Assembly (NCBI GenBank): GCA_900769765.1
Contig: CAAGHW010000072.1
Coordinates: forward strand, 1 to 8,460
Length of the DNA: 8,460 nt
Source of the DNA: Bacteroidaceae bacterium
Lineage (GTDB): Bacteria; Bacteroidota; Bacteroidia; Bacteroidales; Bacteroidaceae
Direction of reading: 5' to 3'
Every line of letters starts with the position of its first letter. Positions within the stretch are counted from its first letter, which is position 1. A program made the translations under genes and the position numbers. Below the pieces are notes generated by a model. The model made no database searches, was not told the DNA's origin, and saw nothing but the letters and a program-made list of their open reading frames with translations. Of the stretch, positions 6,466 through 8,460 are shown piece by piece.

Positions 6466-7521
6466 ATGAAGCTGGTTTTTAAATCATCTTTAATGGCTGT
6501 GTTGGCTGTGTTGTTTGTGGCTTGTGAACCTGGTGGCGGTGCGCCTGCCTCTGGTGGTTCCAAAAGTATTGAAGGTGAGTATTATATCCTTAATTCCGGC
6601 GATTGGAAAAGTAATAACTCCTCGTTGACAAAGTATGATGGCGTAACAGGCAAAACGGAGCAGTTCTTCTTTGAACAGCAGAACGGACGTGGCTTGGGTA
6701 ATACTGCCAATGATATTATTGTCTATGGCTCAAAGATGTATATTGCTGTAGCCGGAGAATCTATTGTCGAAGTTACAGGTCTTGATGCAAAATCAATCAA
6801 GCAAATAAAATGTGAGGCGCAGCCTCGTTATCTCGCAGCTTACGGCGGCAAGGTGTATGTTTCGTATTACGATGGCTATGTGGCGTGTCTCGATACGGCG
6901 ACATTGCAGGTCGATGCAAAAGTGAAAGTGGGGCGTAACCCCGAGCAATTGGCGGTTGTGGGTGACAAACTATATGTGGCGAACTCGGGCGGAATGGACT
7001 ACAATACGGCTGTAGGCTATGACAGAACGGTGTCTGTCGTTGATTTGTCGACATTTGCGGAACAGGGGGAAATAGAGGTTGTTCTTAATCCTACGGTTGT
7101 GGTGGCTGCTGAAAATGGCGTATATGTGGCTTCTTATGGTAATTATTACGATGTTCCAAGTACATTGCAGTATATCGATGCCGACGGTACTGCTTCGGTT
7201 GTGGAGAAATGTAGTAAGATGACCGAAATTTGCTATAATTCGGGAAAACTTTACGGTTTCTTTTCGCAGTACGATGAAAATTGGAATGCAACAATTACAT
7301 ATATGTCCTATGACTCTGCCGATGAAACTGTCGATTCTCCCTGGATAAAAGAGGTGGAGCTACCGGTTCCATATAAGGTCTGTTCGGCAGGGGAGTATGT
7401 CTGTGTAACATCATCCGACTATATCAACGATGGAGATGTCTATGTTTATGATACAGACGGTATGCTTGCTGGGAAACTGTCGGCAGGGCTTAATCCTGTA
7501 AAAGTCGTAAAGGTCAAATAA
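6466..7521 (+). CDS. btuG: BtuG-like cobalamin-capturing surface lipoprotein (beta-propeller)
   Basis: In Bacteroides, BtuG is a surface lipoprotein with a seven-bladed propeller that binds B12 extremely tightly and forms a lid on BtuB. This 351-residue protein has a lipoprotein signal ending LFVAC with Cys20 as the lipid site, a Gly/Ser-rich linker (about 22-33), and then a YncE/YVTN-like propeller. Repeating units of about 40-50 residues include GGKVYVSYYDGYVACLDT (128-144), GDKLYVANSGG (166-176), ENGVYVASYGN (216-226), SGKLYGFFS (259-267) and GEYVCVTSSDY (309-319). The start at 6466 (Met24 of a longer frame that overlaps btuB) is the only one that gives a lipoprotein signal. It begins 38 bases after btuB and shares the riboswitch transcript. 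General YncE/DUF5074-type propellers exist with other roles; context makes BtuG the best call, though a specific test of binding residues was not possible. Confidence 0.82.
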   Translation: MKLVFKSSLMAVLAVLFVACEPGGGAPASGGSKSIEGEYYILNSGDWKSNNSSLTKYDGVTGKTEQFFFEQQNGRGLGNTANDIIVYGSKMYIAVAGESIVEVTGLDAKSIKQIKCEAQPRYLAAYGGKVYVSYYDGYVACLDTATLQVDAKVKVGRNPEQLAVVGDKLYVANSGGMDYNTAVGYDRTVSVVDLSTFAEQGEIEVVLNPTVVVAAENGVYVASYGNYYDVPSTLQYIDADGTASVVEKCSKMTEICYNSGKLYGFFSQYDENWNATITYMSYDSADETVDSPWIKEVELPVPYKVCSAGEYVCVTSSDYINDGDVYVYDTDGMLAGKLSAGLNPVKVVKVK

Positions 7522-7541
7522 TCTCTTACACCTTATTATAT

Positions 7542-7583
7542 ATAATAGAGAAGTATGTTTTTTGCTTCTCTATTATTTTTTTT
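7542..7583 (+). terminator. Intrinsic terminator of the btuB-btuG operon
   Basis: ATAATAGAGAAG (7542-7553) pairs perfectly with CTTCTCTATTAT (7565-7576) around an 11-base loop, followed by seven T at 7577-7583. It lies 20 bases after the btuG stop and insulates the cobalamin genes from the rRNA promoter downstream. Confidence 0.9.
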
Positions 7584-7799
7584 GAAAAAAAGTTTGAAAA
7601 ATTTTTGTTTTTAAAATTTAATCACTACTTTAGCCGTGCAAAGAGTCGCTGAATTGTTTTTATTCCTTCGGGTTTAAAAGAGACGGCACTGTTTTGTGGT
7701 TTTTTGCTGATATCAAGTCTGGAATTTATAGTGTTTGCACATATTTTTATTGTGTGCTTAATTTTTTCTCGACTTTTTTGCAAAAAATCTTCGAAATAG
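7584..7799. other. A/T-rich non-coding stretch upstream of the rRNA promoter
   Basis: I see no believable gene here. The stretch is strongly A/T-rich with runs of A and T (for example around 7584-7620 and 7741-7785), which suits an UP-element-like region for a strong rRNA promoter. A second, imperfect promoter-like pair (TTTG at 7703-7706; TA at 7729-7730 and TTTG at 7734-7737) has the wrong internal spacing and is not called. Minus-strand open frames crossing this region run into the rRNA promoter and leader and show no family signature. Confidence 0.6.
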
Positions 7800-7830
7800 T
7801 TTGCAGATATAAAAATTTGCTTTACCTTTG
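7800..7830 (+). promoter_or_regulatory. rRNA operon promoter
   Basis: TTTG (7800-7803) and TACCTTTG (7823-7830), with a 19-base spacer, match the Bacteroidota consensus exactly. Transcription should start near 7837, about 230 bases before mature 16S rRNA, a normal leader length. This is the best-matching promoter in the window, as expected for rRNA. Confidence 0.82.
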
Positions 7831-7835
7831 CACTC

Positions 7836-7862
7836 GCTTTCGGAAAGCAACGCGTTAGCGCG
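7836..7862 (+). repeat. Two small hairpins at the 5' end of the rRNA leader
   Basis: GCTTTC (7836-7841) and GAAAGC (7843-7848) can form a stem closed by a tiny loop (in practice GCTTT/AAAGC around CGG), and CGCG-TTAG-CGCG follows at 7851-7862. Both lie at or just after the predicted transcription start. They may stabilise the leader; no specific function is claimed. Confidence 0.4.
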
Positions 7863-7918
7863 GTTTTGTGAAAGCACGATGATCCTTGAAACCATTCCAT
7901 ACAGACAAGCAGTACAAC

Positions 7919-7945
7919 GGTCTTTGTTCATTAGATGAATAAAGA
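7919..7945 (+). promoter_or_regulatory. boxA-like antitermination element within a leader hairpin
   Basis: GGTCTTTGTTCA (7919-7930) resembles the rrn boxA (E. coli TGCTCTTTAACA), where NusB/S10 and the NusA-containing antitermination complex load. The same bases form an 11-bp stem, TCTTTGTTCAT (7921-7931) with ATGAATAAAGA (7935-7945), including one G-U pair and a three-base loop TAG. Whether boxA is presented single-stranded or in this hairpin cannot be decided from sequence. Confidence 0.45.
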
Positions 7946-8068
7946 AATAAGTGTAAAGTAAGGAACGAAAAACGAACCGTCGATTTTCAATAATTGAGAT
8001 ATAATTTTCCGGCCAGTACAAACAATTTGATTAGTTGATGTCCATTTGGGCATTCACAGATATAATTT

Positions 8069-8460
8069 ACAACGAAGAGTTTGATCCTGGCTCAGGATGA
8101 ACGCTAGCTACAGGCTTAACACATGCAAGTCGAGGGGTCTTTGGGGCTTGCTCCAAAGACGACCGGCGCACGGGTGAGTAACGCGTATCCAACCTGCCCT
8201 TCATATTGGGATAGCCTTCCGAAAGGGAGATTAATACCGAATAACATGGAATAATTGCATGACTTTTCCATGAAAGCTCCGGCGATGAAGGATGGGGATG
8301 CGTTCCATTAGGTAGTAGGCGGGGTAACGGCCCACCTAGCCAACGATGGATAGGGGTTCTGAGAGGAAGGTCCCCCACACTGGAACTGAGACACGGTCCA
8401 GACTCCTACGGGAGGCAGCAGTGAGGAATATTGGTCAATGGGCGCAAGCCTGAACCAGCC
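8069..8460 (+). rRNA. rrs: 16S ribosomal RNA, 5' part (cut by window edge)
   Basis: The sequence contains the near-universal 16S start region AGAGTTTGATCCTGGCTCAG (8076-8095), TGAACGCTAGC, ACACATGCAAGTCGA, and the conserved ACTCCTACGGGAGGCAGCAG at 8402-8421. Aligning GAAGAGTTTGATC with E. coli positions 6-18 puts mature nucleotide 1 at about 8069. About the first 390 bases (variable regions V1 and V2) are present. Sequence around V2 (GGGGATGCGTTCCATTAG, GGCGGGGTAACGGCCCACC) is of Bacteroidales type. The gene continues past the right edge, where tRNA, 23S and 5S genes would normally follow. Confidence 0.98.

Noticed and set aside
7703..7738. Possible second upstream rRNA promoter
   Set aside because: TTTG to TTTG separation is 27 bases instead of about 23-25, and the -7 element has three bases between TA and TTTG, so it does not fit the consensus.
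7625..8021. Two overlapping minus-strand open frames (91 and 87 codons) before the 16S gene
   Set aside because: They overlap the rRNA promoter and leader, overlap each other, and have no recognisable domain or promoter.
8067..8378. Minus-strand open frame of 103 codons
   Set aside because: It is antisense to 16S rRNA, a common source of false protein predictions.
1..8460. CRISPR arrays, insertion sequences, phage genes or defence systems
   Set aside because: No regularly spaced repeats, transposase motifs, long terminal inverted repeats or integrase-like proteins were found; the window consists of housekeeping and uptake genes.

Overview
The window looks like a chromosomal segment of a Bacteroidales bacterium, probably close to Bacteroidaceae or Prevotellaceae. 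Three things point there. The start of a 16S rRNA gene at the right end has Bacteroidales-type sequence. The recognisable promoters have the Bacteroidota form (a -7 element TAnnTTTG, with TTTG or CTTG about 19-20 bases upstream in the best cases) and there are no obvious Shine-Dalgarno sites. A cobalamin riboswitch leads a TonB-dependent receptor plus a beta-propeller lipoprotein, the BtuB/BtuG arrangement known from gut Bacteroides. Genus cannot be assigned from 392 bases of 16S by eye.

Layout, left to right. Positions 1-1809 (minus strand) hold a translation/transcription operon in the order rimP, nusA, infB; only the first 19 codons of infB are inside the window. A canonical promoter lies upstream of rimP, and the predicted leader RNA carries a strong 12-bp hairpin. 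A divergent gene (1998-2450, plus strand) encodes a small unrecognised protein with one membrane anchor. It has its own promoter and ends in a long hairpin terminator that also serves the convergent ridA gene. Positions 2510-4116 (minus strand) carry ilvA followed by ridA, a likely two-gene operon in which RidA removes the reactive enamine made by IlvA.

Positions 4117-4441 form a divergent regulatory region holding the ilvA promoter (with a palindrome inside it), the btuB promoter and a cobalamin riboswitch whose closing stem can be seen. Positions 4442-7521 (plus strand) encode a BtuB-type outer-membrane receptor and a BtuG-like surface lipoprotein. Together they should capture vitamin B12 and pass it across the outer membrane when the vitamin is scarce. 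A T-tailed terminator closes this unit. About 480 bases without a believable gene follow, containing the rRNA promoter and leader, and the 16S rRNA gene starts at about 8069 and runs off the right edge.

Nothing in the window demands a wholly new system. The points most worth a second look are the leader hairpin in front of rimP-nusA-infB, the palindrome in the ilvA promoter, the rRNA leader hairpin that would bury the boxA-like element, and the compact riboswitch-btuB-btuG cassette.
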